Counted from the first letter of the stretch, positions 29,417-39,106 are shown. The stretch: 64,000 nt of DNA from Palleronia caenipelagi (GCF_007004065.1 NZ_VFSV01000002.1:1-64000), one strand, 5' to 3'. Notes: generated from the letters alone by a model not told the origin. Made by a program: numbers and translations.

Positions 29417-29707
29417 TCAAGCGTTGACGCTGTCCTTCAGGGCCTTGGCGATGGTCATCTTGACAACCTTATCGGCCTCTTTCTGCATCTGCTCACCCGT
29501 GGACGGGTTGCGGACAGTGCGGGCGGGACGCTCGCGGCAGAAGATCTTGCCAACGCCCGGCAGGGTCACAGCACCGCCAGCGGACACCTCTTCGGTGATC
29601 AGGCTGGTGATCGCGTCGAGCGCCTCGCCGGCCTTTTTCTTGTCGGTATCCATCTTCTCGGCCAGAGCAGCAACAAGCTGGGTCTTGGTCATCGGCTTTT
29701 GCGCCAT
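29417..29707 (-). CDS. hup: HU-family DNA-binding protein
   Basis: A 96-residue histone-like protein: MTKTQLVAALAEK at the start, then GEALDAITSLITEEVSAGGAVTLPGVGKI, and the DNA-embracing arm around RPARTVRNPSTGEQM with the conserved RNP(S/A)TGE. It bends and packages DNA as a dimer. The strong terminator behind it and AAGGAG before the start point to high expression. An unexplained palindrome lies about 75 bases upstream. Confidence 0.93.
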   Translation of the reverse strand: MAQKPMTKTQLVAALAEKMDTDKKKAGEALDAITSLITEEVSAGGAVTLPGVGKIFCRERPARTVRNPSTGEQMQKEADKVVKMTIAKALKDSVNA

Positions 29708-29781
29708 ATCCCTGTCTCCTTCGTTTTTTGACGATTCTGAGAGCGACTAAACGCGATCTTTTTCAGAGGCACAACGGCTTG

Positions 29782-29801
29782 AAAGGTCATAATTGACCTT
29801 T
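29782..29801. promoter_or_regulatory. perfect 20-base palindrome upstream of the HU gene
   Basis: AAAGGTCA, TAAT, TGACCTTT: 8-bp arms around four bases, in the short gap between the end of amn and the HU start. It is AT-rich and has no T tract, so it reads as a protein-binding site rather than a terminator. The binding protein is not identified. Confidence 0.5.
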
Positions 29802-29825
29802 TCCACCTGATTTAGCACCGCAAAG

Positions 29826-31301
29826 TCACAGAAATGCGGTCTCCTCAAAGGATCTCAGCTTTCGAGAGTGGATCCGCTCCAGCGGCATGTCCCGGATCGT
29901 CTCAAGCGCCCGGATCCCAATCAACAAGTGTCGCGTGACCTGAGTCTTGTAGAAATCCGTGGCCATGCCAGGCAGTTTCAGTTCGCCATGCAGCGGCTTG
30001 TCACTGACACAAAGCAGCGTACCGTAGGGGACCCGGAACCGGAACCCATTGGCAGCGATGGTCGCGCTCTCCATGTCGAGCGCAATGGCCCGGGACTGGC
30101 TCAGACGTTGCACCGGACCAGACTGCTCGCGCAATTCCCAGTTGCGGTTGTCGATCGTGGCCACAGTGCCGGTGCGCATGATCCGCTTTAGCTCGTAGCC
30201 CTGAAGCTCTGTGACCTCCTCCACCGCGTTTTCCAGAGCGATCTGGATCTCGGCCAGAGCCGGGATGGGCACCCAGATGGGCAGGTCATCGTCCAGCACG
30301 TGATCTTCGCGCAGATACGCGTGGGCGAGCACGAAATCCCCGAGACGCTGGCTGTTTCTGAGCCCCGCGCAGTGGCCCACCATAAGCCAGGCATGTGGGC
30401 GGAGCACGGCGATGTGGTCAGTGGCGGTCTTCGCATTGGACGGTCCGACGCCGATATTGACCAGCGTGATGCCCTGCCCGCCGGGGCGCTGAAGGTGATA
30501 GGTCGGCATCTGCGGCATCTTCGGCAGCGTGGTGATTGTGCCTTCGCTATCGGTGATCCGCTGGTTCCCAGGCGCCACAAAGCCTGTATAGCCCGTGGAC
30601 GGATCGGCAAGCATCTTGCGGGCATATTGCTCGAACTCATCCACGTAGAACTGGTAGTTGGTAAAGATCACGTGGTTCTGGAAATGCGCCGGATCCGTCG
30701 CCGTGTAATGCGCGAGGCGCGCCAGCGAGTAGTCTATCCGCGGCGCCGTAAAAGGCGCCAGCGGCCGTGAACCATCCGGGTGCAGATAGCCTTCGGCATT
30801 TACGATGGCGTCATGGGTTACGTTCAGGTCTGGCGTATCGAACACGTCGCGCATGGTGAAATGCATGGCGCCTTCCTGCGGCACGACCAGATCCTTGTCA
30901 TCGGCTACGGCGAAATGCAGCGGCATGGGGGTATCAGAAACGCCAATCTCTACCGCAGGACAGGTCGTCTCCAACAGGAGCGCAATCTGCTGGGTGAGAT
31001 AATTGCTGAATAATTCAGGCCGGGTGACGGTCGTCGAGTAATGCCCCGGCTGGGTCACATGACCAAAGGAGAGGCGACTGTCGCCATCGTGAAAGCTGTT
31101 CGAGATCAGGCGGATCTCGGGATAGAAGGCCCGGTGGCGTTGCTCGGGCACTTCACCCGAGAGACAGCGCACGAAATGCCCGGAAAGAAAGGCCACCGCC
31201 TCGTAATAAAGCTCTTTCAGGCGCTCCACCGCTGCAGTGGCATCGGTGAACGTCCGGGGATCTGTGTGGGGCGGCGTCAGGACCTTCGAACTGTCTGTCA
31301 T
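29826..31301 (-). CDS. amn: AMP nucleosidase
   Basis: A 491-residue AMP nucleosidase, which splits AMP to adenine and ribose 5-phosphate. An N-terminal regulatory domain (residues 20-180, with RPELFSNYLTQQIALLLE) precedes a nucleoside-phosphorylase-like catalytic domain with LVNIGVGPSNAKTATDHIAVLRP-type blocks, AWLMVGHCAGLR, and ALDMESATIAANGFRFRVPYG (the DMES glutamate of the family). The length is usual. It stands alone, divergent from the DUF1810 gene. Confidence 0.92.
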   Translation of the reverse strand: MTDSSKVLTPPHTDPRTFTDATAAVERLKELYYEAVAFLSGHFVRCLSGEVPEQRHRAFYPEIRLISNSFHDGDSRLSFGHVTQPGHYSTTVTRPELFSNYLTQQIALLLETTCPAVEIGVSDTPMPLHFAVADDKDLVVPQEGAMHFTMRDVFDTPDLNVTHDAIVNAEGYLHPDGSRPLAPFTAPRIDYSLARLAHYTATDPAHFQNHVIFTNYQFYVDEFEQYARKMLADPSTGYTGFVAPGNQRITDSEGTITTLPKMPQMPTYHLQRPGGQGITLVNIGVGPSNAKTATDHIAVLRPHAWLMVGHCAGLRNSQRLGDFVLAHAYLREDHVLDDDLPIWVPIPALAEIQIALENAVEEVTELQGYELKRIMRTGTVATIDNRNWELREQSGPVQRLSQSRAIALDMESATIAANGFRFRVPYGTLLCVSDKPLHGELKLPGMATDFYKTQVTRHLLIGIRALETIRDMPLERIHSRKLRSFEETAFL

Positions 31302-31400
31302 TTTCTTATCCTTTTTCGCTGGCAGCTAACTCCGCTTTGCGCGGCAGAGCAAGGGCCGGTCCCCTCTGTCCTTCGCCGCGCCATCGTCTAATGTGGGGCC

Positions 31401-31820
31401 ATGAAACCCGACGCAGACGACCTTCAACGCTTCGTCACCGCACAGGACGGCAGCTTCTCCCGGGCCCGCGACGAGATTCGCAGGGGCCGGAAGGAGAGCC
31501 ACTGGATGTGGTACATCTATCCGCAACTGCGCGGGTTGGGGCGCTCTGAACAGGCGCGGTATTATGGAGTCGCCGGCCTCGATGAGGCAGAGCGCTATCT
31601 GGCGCATCGGGTGCTCGGGCCACGGCTCATCGAGATGTTCGAGGTGTTGCACGACCATCGCGGCACACCGCTGGATCAGATCTTCGGCCCCGTAGACGCG
31701 CTGAAACTGCGATCTTCGGCAACGCTCTTTGCCACCGTTCCCGATGCGCCCCGCATCTTTGCGGATGTGTTGGCGACGTTGTGCGGCGGTCCCTGCCCCC
31801 TGACAGAGGAGAGACTCTGA
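31401..31820 (+). CDS. DUF1810-family protein
   Basis: A 139-residue DUF1810 protein: LQRFVTAQDGSFSRARDEIR, then SHWMWYIYPQLRGLGRSEQA, and the closing region with RSSATLF. The family's function is not settled; it is cytoplasmic and its Trp-rich core is conserved here. Its stop overlaps the start of the next gene (TGATG), so the two are translationally coupled. Confidence 0.88.
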   Translation: MKPDADDLQRFVTAQDGSFSRARDEIRRGRKESHWMWYIYPQLRGLGRSEQARYYGVAGLDEAERYLAHRVLGPRLIEMFEVLHDHRGTPLDQIFGPVDALKLRSSATLFATVPDAPRIFADVLATLCGGPCPLTEERL

Positions 31821-32665
31821 TGCGGCTACTCAGTATCGGCCACGGCTATTCCGCGCGCGCGCTCGCGCCGCTCTTGCTGGCGCGCGGCTGGGATGTGGTT
31901 GGCACGACCCGGAGCGAAGAAAAGGCCGAAGCCATCGCAACAACAGGCGTGCGCCCGGTGATCTGGCCCGATACCGACCTGACCGAAGAGATCGCAGGAG
32001 CCACCCATGTGCTGCATTCTGTATCTCCTGATGACGGCGACCCGGTGCTCGCCGAGTATAGCGACGCCTTCGCCAAGGCGCGGCTGTCCTGGTTTGGCTA
32101 TCTCTCCACCACCGGGGTCTATGGCGACCATCAGGGCGGATGGGTGGACGAGGATACGCCCCTGACCCCCTCGACCAGACGCGGCCAGGCCCGGGTCGAG
32201 GCCGAGCGCGGCTGGCAGGCGCTGGCCAAGGCCCACGAGCTGCCGCTGCATATCTTTCGCCTCGCCGGGATCTACGGCCCCGGCCGCGGTCCCTTTGCCA
32301 AGGTTCGCAAGGGGACGGCGCGGCGGATCATCAAGCCCGGTCAGATCTTTTCCCGCATTCATGTGGAAGATATCGCGCAGGTCCTGCTGGCCTCCATCGG
32401 CAAGCCCCGGCCCGGCGCTGTTTATAATGTCTGCGACGATGACCCTGCCCCGCCTCAGGACGTGATCGCCCATGCCGCCGATCTGCTGGATCTGCCTCGC
32501 CCGCCCGAAGTCGATTTCGACACCGCCGATCTCAGCCCCATGGCGCGCAGCTTCTATGCCGAGTCGAAGCGAGTTCGGAATGACCTGATCAAAGCCGAGC
32601 TCGGCGTCCGTCTTCGCTACCCCAGCTACCGCGACGGGCTCGCGGCTTTGCTGAAGGCTGGCTAA
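31820..32665 (+). CDS. YeeZ-like NAD-dependent epimerase/dehydratase family protein
   Basis: A 281-residue extended-SDR-like protein. The N-terminal nucleotide-binding part is MRLLSIGHGYSARALAPLL, a variant Rossmann motif as in YeeZ. YLSTTGVYGDHQGGWVDE holds the Ser/Thr-Tyr region, LPLHIFRLAGIYGPGRGP is the usual epimerase block, and RIHVEDIAQVL follows. The substrate is unknown. The typical active-site YxxxK is not clear, so it may not be a standard dehydrogenase. The start overlaps the DUF1810 stop by one base. It converges with dxs. Confidence 0.8.
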   Translation: MRLLSIGHGYSARALAPLLLARGWDVVGTTRSEEKAEAIATTGVRPVIWPDTDLTEEIAGATHVLHSVSPDDGDPVLAEYSDAFAKARLSWFGYLSTTGVYGDHQGGWVDEDTPLTPSTRRGQARVEAERGWQALAKAHELPLHIFRLAGIYGPGRGPFAKVRKGTARRIIKPGQIFSRIHVEDIAQVLLASIGKPRPGAVYNVCDDDPAPPQDVIAHAADLLDLPRPPEVDFDTADLSPMARSFYAESKRVRNDLIKAELGVRLRYPSYRDGLAALLKAG

Positions 32666-32668
32666 CGG

Positions 32669-34594
32669 TCAGGCGCGGTTGCGCAGGCTGTCGATGCCGA
32701 GGGTCTCCAGCACCTTCGCCTCGATATCCTCGCAGTTCAGCCCGGCCGTCGCATACATATCACGCGGGCTCGCATGGTCGATGAACGTGTCGGGCAGCAC
32801 CATCGAGCGGTATTTCAGGCCGGTATCAAACACGCCCTTCTCCGCGAGAAGCTGCGCCACATGGCTGCCAAAGCCGCCCACGGCGCCCTCTTCGATGGTG
32901 ATCAGCGCTTCGTGATCGCGGGCGAGGCGGAGGATCAGGTCTTCGTCCAGCGGTTTCGCGAAGCGCGCATCGGCGACAGTGGGCGACAGGCCCCGCGCCT
33001 CCAGCGCCTCGCTGGCCTCCACGACCTCCTTCAGCCGCGCGCCAAAATTGAGGAGGGCCACGCGGGAGCCTTCGCGGATCATCCGGCCCTTGCCGATCTC
33101 CAGAACCTCGCCCCGCTCGGGCATTTCGACCCCGGTGCCTTCGCCACGCGGGAAGCGGAAGGCGATGGGGCCGCCATCATGGGCCACGGCGGTCGCCACC
33201 ATATGGCGTAGCTCCGCCTCATCGGCGGCGGCCATGACCACGAAGCCGGGCAGGTTGGCGAGGTAGGCAATATCGAAACTCCCTGCATGGGTCGCGCCGT
33301 CAGCCCCCACCAGCCCGGCCCGGTCGATAGCAAAGCGCACCGGCAGCCGCTGCAAGGCCACGTCATGGACAATCTGGTCGTAGCCCCTTTGCAGGAAAGT
33401 GGAATACATGGCGCAGAAGGGCTTCATCCCGCCCGCCGCGAGACCGGCGCAGAAGGTCACGCCATGCTGCTCGGCAATGCCCACGTCGAAACAGCGGCTG
33501 CCAAAGCGCTTGGCAAAGAGGTCGAGCCCGGTGCCGTCGGGCATCGCCGCTGTCACGGCGCAGATCTTGTCGTCCTCGGCGGCTTCCTGAAACAGCGTCT
33601 CGGCAAAGACGCGGGTGTAGGAGGGCGCGTTGGATTTCGGCTTTTTCTGCTCACCGGTCAGCGGGTCGAACCGGGCGACGCCGTGGCCCTTATCCGAGGC
33701 GTTTTCCGCCGGATGATAGCCCTTGCCCTTTTTGGTAATCACATGCAGCAGAACCGGTCCATCGGCCCGCGCCCGTACAGTGCGCAAAACCGGCAGGAGT
33801 TGGTCCAGATCATGGCCATCAATGGGCCCGAGATAGGAAAAGCCCAGTTCCTCGAACAACGTCCCGCCCACCGTCATGTGCTTCAGCATGTCCTTGGCGC
33901 GCTTGGCCCCCTCGCGGAAGGGTTCGGGCAGCATGGAGACGGCACCCTTGGCTGCGGCCTTGAACTCCTGGAACGGCGCGCCCGCATAGAGACGGGACAG
34001 GTAGCTCGACATGGCGCCGGTGGGGGGCGCGATGGACATCTCGTTGTCGTTGAGGACCACGAACATGCGGCGACCCAGATGCCCCGCATTATTCAGCGCC
34101 TCATAGGCCATGCCGCCCGACAGCGCTCCGTCGCCGATCACCGCGATGGCGTCGCCCAAGGCCGGGTCCGGTGCGCCGCCCAGATCGCGGGCGATGGTAA
34201 AGCCCAGCGCCGCCGAGATCGAGGTCGAGCTGTGGGCCGCGCCGAACGGATCGTAGGGCGATTCGCTGCGCTTGGTAAAACCGGACAGCCCATCCTTTTG
34301 CCGCAAGGTCCGGATGCGGTCGCGGCGGCCGGTGAGAATTTTGTGCGGGTAGCACTGATGCGAGACATCCCAGATCAGCCGGTCGCGCGGTGTATCAAAC
34401 ACCGCATGGAGGGCTACGGTCAGTTCGACCACACCCAGCCCCGCGCCCAGATGGCCTCCGGTTTCACTGACCGCCGAGATCGTCTCGGAGCGCAGCTCTT
34501 CGGCGACGCGATGCAGATCGCGGTCAGAGAGGGCGCGCAGATCGGCGGGCACCGAGATACGGTCGAGCATGGGAGTGTCGGGACGATGGGTCAT
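32669..34594 (-). CDS. dxs: 1-deoxy-D-xylulose-5-phosphate synthase
   Basis: A 641-residue DXS, a thiamine-diphosphate enzyme joining pyruvate and glyceraldehyde 3-phosphate in the first step of the MEP isoprenoid pathway. Visible are [20 protein letters not shown] (with the catalytic His), the ThDP-binding [18 protein letters not shown], and the transketolase central domain with [17 protein letters not shown]. The start at 34594 ([13 protein letters not shown]) replaces a longer frame to 34687 that lacks similarity; Met at 34570 is another option. It follows ispA, the usual alphaproteobacterial order. Confidence 0.95.
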   Translation of the reverse strand: MTHRPDTPMLDRISVPADLRALSDRDLHRVAEELRSETISAVSETGGHLGAGLGVVELTVALHAVFDTPRDRLIWDVSHQCYPHKILTGRRDRIRTLRQKDGLSGFTKRSESPYDPFGAAHSSTSISAALGFTIARDLGGAPDPALGDAIAVIGDGALSGGMAYEALNNAGHLGRRMFVVLNDNEMSIAPPTGAMSSYLSRLYAGAPFQEFKAAAKGAVSMLPEPFREGAKRAKDMLKHMTVGGTLFEELGFSYLGPIDGHDLDQLLPVLRTVRARADGPVLLHVITKKGKGYHPAENASDKGHGVARFDPLTGEQKKPKSNAPSYTRVFAETLFQEAAEDDKICAVTAAMPDGTGLDLFAKRFGSRCFDVGIAEQHGVTFCAGLAAGGMKPFCAMYSTFLQRGYDQIVHDVALQRLPVRFAIDRAGLVGADGATHAGSFDIAYLANLPGFVVMAAADEAELRHMVATAVAHDGGPIAFRFPRGEGTGVEMPERGEVLEIGKGRMIREGSRVALLNFGARLKEVVEASEALEARGLSPTVADARFAKPLDEDLILRLARDHEALITIEEGAVGGFGSHVAQLLAEKGVFDTGLKYRSMVLPDTFIDHASPRDMYATAGLNCEDIEAKVLETLGIDSLRNRA

Positions 34595-34655
34595 GGGCGG
34601 GCCTGCCTGAAACGATTTTTCCAGACTTAGCCCGCTTGCCCGGGCACTGCAAACC

Positions 34656-35522
34656 TCAGCGGTCGCGCGAGACCACGAATCTGGCACAGTGCCGAAGGGT
34701 TTCCGCGTCAGACCCGAACGGATCGAGCGCCGCGCAGGCCTCCTCCACCAGATCCCGCGCCCGGGCTTTGGCCCCGTCGAGGCCCAAGAGCGAGACGAAC
34801 GTCGCCTTGCCCGCGCCCTGATCCTTGCCCACAGCCTTGCCTACCTCCTCGGCCGTGCCCTCCACATCGAGGATATCGTCGGCAATCTGGAACGCCCGGC
34901 CAAGTGCGTCCGCATAGCGTCGCATGGGGTCGGGATCGGCGTCGGCAAGATGGGCGCCAGCCGTCGCGGACCAGACGATCAGGGCGCCGGTCTTATTGGC
35001 CTGTAACGCCTCGATCCCGTCCAGCGCCAAAGGCGTCTCGGCGGTCTCCGCCGCGATGTCCTGCGCCTGCCCCAACACCATGCCGCGCGCACCGGAGGCC
35101 TCAGCCAGCCCGGCGATCAGGCGGCACCGAACGCCCGCGTCGGGATGGCAAACGGGATCGGCCAACAATCCAAAGGCGAGCGTTTGCAGCGCATCGCCCA
35201 CCAGCACAGCAGTGGCCTCATCCCATTTCACATGCACTGTCGGACGCCCGCGCCGCAGATCGTCGTCATCCATGCAGGGCAGGTCGTCATGGACCAGGGA
35301 ATAGGCATGCAGAGCTTCGGTGGCCGCGGCGGCCTCGACCGGAGCGCCGGCGGACACACCGTGAAGCCGCGCGCTTTCCAACACCAGAAACCCGCGCAAA
35401 CGCTTCCCGCCGGTCAGAGCGTAGCGCATGGCGGCGTGGATCTCGTCCGGACCATCGGCAGCCCGCATCAGCCGCGCTTCGCAGAACGCCTGCGCCTCTT
35501 TCAGTCGCTGGGCAAAACTCAC
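34656..35522 (-). CDS. ispA: polyprenyl (farnesyl/geranyl) diphosphate synthase
   Basis: A 288-residue trans-prenyltransferase. The first Asp-rich motif is [20 protein letters not shown] (DDxxxxD type, as in short-chain bacterial enzymes) and the second is [25 protein letters not shown] is the isopentenyl-diphosphate-binding block. It condenses IPP units to farnesyl or geranyl diphosphate. It sits between xseB and dxs; the start overlaps the xseB stop by four bases. Confidence 0.92.
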   Translation of the reverse strand: MSFAQRLKEAQAFCEARLMRAADGPDEIHAAMRYALTGGKRLRGFLVLESARLHGVSAGAPVEAAAATEALHAYSLVHDDLPCMDDDDLRRGRPTVHVKWDEATAVLVGDALQTLAFGLLADPVCHPDAGVRCRLIAGLAEASGARGMVLGQAQDIAAETAETPLALDGIEALQANKTGALIVWSATAGAHLADADPDPMRRYADALGRAFQIADDILDVEGTAEEVGKAVGKDQGAGKATFVSLLGLDGAKARARDLVEEACAALDPFGSDAETLRHCARFVVSRDR

Positions 35523-35758
35523 GGGTCCAGCGGCTCCGTCCCCGTCGGGCGACCCTCGGCATCAGTGGTGATTTTCGCCACCTTTTCCTCGGCGGCCTGC
35601 AAGGTTTCGGCACAGCGCTTGCGCAAATCAGCGCCGCGCCCGTAAAGCGCGATCGACTCCTCGAGCGGCACATCCCCGTTCTCCAGCTTGCCCACGACGG
35701 CCTCAAGCTCGCGCATGGCCTCCTCGAAGCTCATCTCTGCGACCGGCTTATCGCTCAT
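35519..35758 (-). CDS. xseB: exodeoxyribonuclease VII small subunit
   Basis: A 79-residue XseB: MSFEEAMRELEAVVGKLENG, then LEESIALYGRGADLRKRCAE, the two-helix family signature. It binds the large XseA subunit, which is not in the window. Four-base overlaps with both neighbours (the histone-deacetylase-like gene upstream, ispA downstream) indicate one tightly coupled operon. Confidence 0.93.
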   Translation of the reverse strand: MSDKPVAEMSFEEAMRELEAVVGKLENGDVPLEESIALYGRGADLRKRCAETLQAAEEKVAKITTDAEGRPTGTEPLDP

Positions 35759-36678
35759 GCCAACCTCTCTTTCAGAACACCCACATGGGCCGCCACGCTG
35801 GCGGATAACGCGTCCAGATCATACCCGCCTTCGAGTGTCGAGACGATACGCCCGCCGCAATGCTCCAGCGCCAGATCGCAGAGCCGATGGGTGATCCAGG
35901 CATAATCTTCCGTCCGCCAGTTCAACCCAGCCAAGGGATCGGCGCGATGGGCATCAAATCCGGCGGAGATCAGAAACAACTCGGGGGCGTGGGCGGCAAT
36001 GCGGGGGAACACGAGCAGGTCATAAGCTTCCCGCATCTGCGTTCCATTGCTGCCGGTGGGCAACGGGACGTTCAGGATCTGGCCATGCGCCCCCGTCTCA
36101 TGGGCCGCGCCGGATCCGGGCCAGAGCGGCATCTGATGGGAGGAGACAAACAGTACCTCCGGCACGCCCCAGAGCAAATCCTGCGTGCCATTTCCGTGGT
36201 GCACATCGAAGTCGATAACCGCGATTCGATGCAGGCCCCGCTCCAGCGCGTACCGCGCCGCGATGGCCACATTGCCGAACAGACAGAACCCCATGCTGCG
36301 GGCGGTCTCGGCATGGTGACCGGGCGGACGGCACCCCACAAAAGCGGCCTGCGCTTCCCCATCCAGCACCGCATCGACCGCCGCGACACACCCGCCCACG
36401 GCGTGACGTGCGGCCACCAGCGACCCCGGAGACACATGGGTGTCCGGGTCGATGGAGACCGAGCCAGCCTCCGGGATGCTGTCAGAGATCGCGTCAATAT
36501 AGGATTGCGGATGGCAGAGCCGCAAATGCGCGTCGGTGCAATCGGGCGCGTCACGGCGGTCGAGCCTCAGCGGCTCCAGCCCTGCTTCCACCGCGTTCAA
36601 TCGGTCCACCCGCTCTGGATGGCCCGGCGGTGTAACGTGGTCAAAGCCAGAGGGATTGGAGTACCAGATCACGGACAT
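35755..36678 (-). CDS. histone-deacetylase-family amidohydrolase
   Basis: A 307-residue class II histone-deacetylase-like zinc hydrolase. The active site is seen in RPPGHHAETARSMGFCLFGN (two His), IDFDVHHGNGTQDLLW (zinc Asp and His) and LISAGFDAHRADPLAGLNW (zinc Asp), and the late ALEGGYDLDAL-type motif appears as LEGGYDLDALS. Bacterial members remove acetyl groups from polyamines or proteins; the substrate is not known here. It heads the operon with xseB, ispA and dxs, with a four-base overlap to xseB. Confidence 0.9.
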   Translation of the reverse strand: MSVIWYSNPSGFDHVTPPGHPERVDRLNAVEAGLEPLRLDRRDAPDCTDAHLRLCHPQSYIDAISDSIPEAGSVSIDPDTHVSPGSLVAARHAVGGCVAAVDAVLDGEAQAAFVGCRPPGHHAETARSMGFCLFGNVAIAARYALERGLHRIAVIDFDVHHGNGTQDLLWGVPEVLFVSSHQMPLWPGSGAAHETGAHGQILNVPLPTGSNGTQMREAYDLLVFPRIAAHAPELFLISAGFDAHRADPLAGLNWRTEDYAWITHRLCDLALEHCGGRIVSTLEGGYDLDALSASVAAHVGVLKERLA

Positions 36679-36690
36679 ATCGGCCTCGGG

Positions 36691-37395
36691 TCAATCAGCG
36701 ACAAGCATATATCCTGCACCCCGGACGGTTTGCAGGTGCCGGGGATTCTTCGGGTCGGCCTCGATCTTACGTCGCAGACGCGTGATCTGCACGTCGACCG
36801 CGCGCTCCTGCGCCCCCGCCCCTTCCGGTCCCGCACGCCCCAGATCTTCGATCAAACGGGTGCGGCTGACCACCTCTCCGACCTCTCGGGAAAAGAGCCG
36901 CATCAGCGCGGACTCAGTCGCGGTCAGGCGGATCAACTCGTCCCCCCGCCACAACTCTCCCCGGCTCACATCGTAGCGGATCGGGCCAAGATGCAGCATT
37001 TTCGGCGCTTCCGGCTCTTCGGGCGGCGGCACACGGCGCAGGATGGCGTTGATCCGAAGCAGCAGCTCCATGGGCTCAAAGGGCTTTGACATATAGTCGT
37101 CCGCCCCGGCCTCGAGCCCGCGGATCCGCTCTTCGGTCTCGCCGCGGGCAGTCAAGAGCAACGTCGGCAGGCCCCGGTCCGAGACAAGCCATTGGCAGAG
37201 GGACACACCGTCCTCGCCCGGCATCATCACATCAACGATCGCCAGATCGAAATCGAGACCTGAAAGAATTCGTCGGGCATGCTGGGAGTCGCGGGCGGCC
37301 GAGACAAAGAAGCCTTTGCGAGAGAGGTACTTTTTCAAGAGGTCACGGAGACGTTCGTCATCATCGACAATCAGAATGTGCGGGCGGTCGGTCAT
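36691..37395 (-). CDS. petR: OmpR-type response regulator PetR
   Basis: A 234-residue regulator. The receiver domain has the acidic pair ILIVDDDERL, the phospho-acceptor Asp in LAIVDVMMPGEDG, the Thr in LLLTARG and the Lys in DYMSKPFEP. A C-terminal OmpR winged helix follows (LTATESALMRLFSREVGEVVSRTRLIEDL and VDVQITRLRRKIEADP as separate blocks). The gene pair with the MarR-type petP matches petP-petR of Rhodobacter capsulatus, needed for cytochrome bc1 expression. No cognate kinase is adjacent. The start overlaps the petP stop by four bases. Confidence 0.85.
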   Translation of the reverse strand: MTDRPHILIVDDDERLRDLLKKYLSRKGFFVSAARDSQHARRILSGLDFDLAIVDVMMPGEDGVSLCQWLVSDRGLPTLLLTARGETEERIRGLEAGADDYMSKPFEPMELLLRINAILRRVPPPEEPEAPKMLHLGPIRYDVSRGELWRGDELIRLTATESALMRLFSREVGEVVSRTRLIEDLGRAGPEGAGAQERAVDVQITRLRRKIEADPKNPRHLQTVRGAGYMLVAD

Positions 37396-37880
37396 GCGGC
37401 CCCCTCAAACAAACGCTTCAGATCGTCGTCCATCATTTCTTCGAGCACCCGTCGAAACCCCGTGACCGCCTCGGGTCCTGCCCGCCGGAACGCTTCGCGC
37501 ATCCGGGCGGTCTGAGCCTCGCTCAACTCCCGTTCGAAATCCCGACCGCTCTCGGTCAGACTCAGATGCCGCTCACGCCGGTCCACAGTTCCCACCTTAC
37601 TCTCGACCAGACCATCCTCGATCAGCGTGCGCAAGACCCGGTTCAGGGACTGCTTCGTCACGCCCAGAATCGCCAGCAGGTTGTTCACATTCGTACCCGG
37701 CCAGCGATTGATGAAGTGGATCGCTCGGTGATGCGCCCGCCCGTAGCCATGTTCCGACAGGATCCGATCCGGATCAGCGGTAAACCCTCGATAGGCAAAG
37801 AACATCGCCTCGATGCCGCGCCTGAGCTGCGCATCAGTCAGAAACAACAAACTCTCGCCGGTTGGTCCGCGATCCGTCAT
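37392..37880 (-). CDS. petP: MarR-family regulator PetP
   Basis: A 162-residue MarR-type protein. A dimerisation helix (LRRGIEAMFFAYRGFTADPDRIL) is followed by the winged helix: GRAHHRAIHFINRWPGTNVNNLLAILGVTKQSLNRVLRTL read as recognition region VTKQSLNRVL, then the wing VDRRERHLSLTESG. It starts the petP-petR operon. The start at 37880 (MTDRGPTG) is preferred; a Met at 37910 is upstream and has no ribosome binding site. A short inverted repeat in its promoter region could be its own operator. Confidence 0.82.
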   Translation of the reverse strand: MTDRGPTGESLLFLTDAQLRRGIEAMFFAYRGFTADPDRILSEHGYGRAHHRAIHFINRWPGTNVNNLLAILGVTKQSLNRVLRTLIEDGLVESKVGTVDRRERHLSLTESGRDFERELSEAQTARMREAFRRAGPEAVTGFRRVLEEMMDDDLKRLFEGAA

Positions 37881-37915
37881 TCTCACGATCCTCACTCTCA
37901 CCCCATTCACGATTT

Positions 37916-37934
37916 ATGTCAGTAGAATTGACAT
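37916..37934. promoter_or_regulatory. inverted repeat in the petP/ilvE intergenic region
   Basis: ATGTCA, seven bases, TGACAT: a perfect 6-bp inverted repeat. On the minus strand it lies between a TTGTGA and a CATAAA element spaced by 17, a plausible petP promoter. It could be the operator of PetP itself. Confidence 0.4.
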
Positions 37935-38027
37935 TTCACAAGGCGCCAGATAGCCCAACTGCCAGTTTATCGCAATTTTGTGACGTTGCCGCACTGCGGC
38001 ACGCACGATCAGAAAAGGAGCACTGGC

Positions 38028-38897
38028 ATGTCAGGCGGGTATGATGATCGCGACGGGAAGATCTGGATGGACGGATCGCTGGTGGAATGGCGCGATGCGA
38101 AGGTGCACATCCTGACCCACGCGCTGCACTATGCCTCCTCTGTGTTCGAAGGCGAACGCTGCTATAATGGCAAGATCTTCAAATCTGTCGAGCATTCCGA
38201 GCGGCTGAAACGTTCCGCCCAGCTCATCGATTTCGAGATCCCCTACTCCGTCGAGGAGATTGAGGCCGCCAAGGAAGCCACGTTGAAGGCCAACAACCTG
38301 ACGGATGCCTATGTCCGGGCTGTGGCCTGGCGCGGTGCGGGTCCGGATATGGGCGTCGCCTCGGCCCGCAACCCTGTCCGCATGGCGGTCGCGGTCTGGG
38401 AATGGGGCGCCTATTACGGCGACGCCAAAACCAAGGGCGCAAAGCTCGACATCTCCAAATGGCGCCGCCCCGACCCGGCGACGATCCCCTGCGAAGCCAA
38501 GGCCGCCGGTCTCTACATGATCTGCACCATGTCCAAGCATACCGCCGAGGCCAAGGGATGCTCTGATGCCCTGATGATGGATTATCGTGGCTACGTGGCT
38601 GAGGCGACCGGGGCGAATGTCTTCTTTGTCAAAAACGGCGAGGTGCATACACCGACGCCCGATTGCTTCCTGAACGGGATCACCCGGCAGACCGTCCTGC
38701 AGATGCTGCGCGACAAGGGCATAACGTTTCATGAGCGCCACATCATGCCGGAAGAGCTGGAGAGCTTTGAGCAGTGCTGGCTGACCGGCACCGCCGCCGA
38801 GGTGACACCCGTCGGACAGATCGGGGATTATTCCTTCGAGGTCGGCGCTCTGACCCTCGATGTGGCCGAGAGCTACGAGAAACTCGTCCGCAGTTGA
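38028..38897 (+). CDS. ilvE: branched-chain amino acid aminotransferase
   Basis: A 289-residue class IV (fold type IV) aminotransferase. Early blocks are HILTHALHYASSVFEGERCY and HSERLKRSAQLI. The PLP lysine is in EAKAAGLYM-type context near residue 160, with the conserved YRGYVAEATGANVFFV and NGITRQTV blocks. It transfers the amino group to branched-chain 2-oxo acids in Ile, Leu and Val synthesis. The start at 38028 has AAAGGAG in front. It is divergent from petP-petR. Confidence 0.93.
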   Translation: MSGGYDDRDGKIWMDGSLVEWRDAKVHILTHALHYASSVFEGERCYNGKIFKSVEHSERLKRSAQLIDFEIPYSVEEIEAAKEATLKANNLTDAYVRAVAWRGAGPDMGVASARNPVRMAVAVWEWGAYYGDAKTKGAKLDISKWRRPDPATIPCEAKAAGLYMICTMSKHTAEAKGCSDALMMDYRGYVAEATGANVFFVKNGEVHTPTPDCFLNGITRQTVLQMLRDKGITFHERHIMPEELESFEQCWLTGTAAEVTPVGQIGDYSFEVGALTLDVAESYEKLVRS

Positions 38898-38917
38898 GAT
38901 CCTCCACAAAGTAAATG

Positions 38918-38947
38918 TCCTGCCGGCCCGAAGGACGGCAGGACAGA
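38918..38947 (+). terminator. stem-loop after ilvE
   Basis: TGTCCTGCCG pairs exactly with CGGCAGGACA. No T tract follows, so it may protect the mRNA 3' end rather than terminate by itself. The remaining sequence to 39106 is AT-rich and holds no gene I can recognise. Confidence 0.5.
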
Positions 38948-39106
38948 AACAACGATCCGGAACCGAAAGACGCTCCCGTTCGCGTCGAAGAAAAGTTTGG
39001 TCATAAAAATTACTTTAGATAACACATAAAAGTTAACCCAACGTCATCCCCATTTGGGAGTGAAATTCCTGTGAAATTTCAGATCTCCATCTAACCCTCT
39101 GATTTT

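Noticed and set aside
38898-39106. Small gene or RNA in the AT-rich ilvE-serA gap
   Set aside because: No open frame with a ribosome binding site and no recognisable RNA structure other than the two stem-loops listed.
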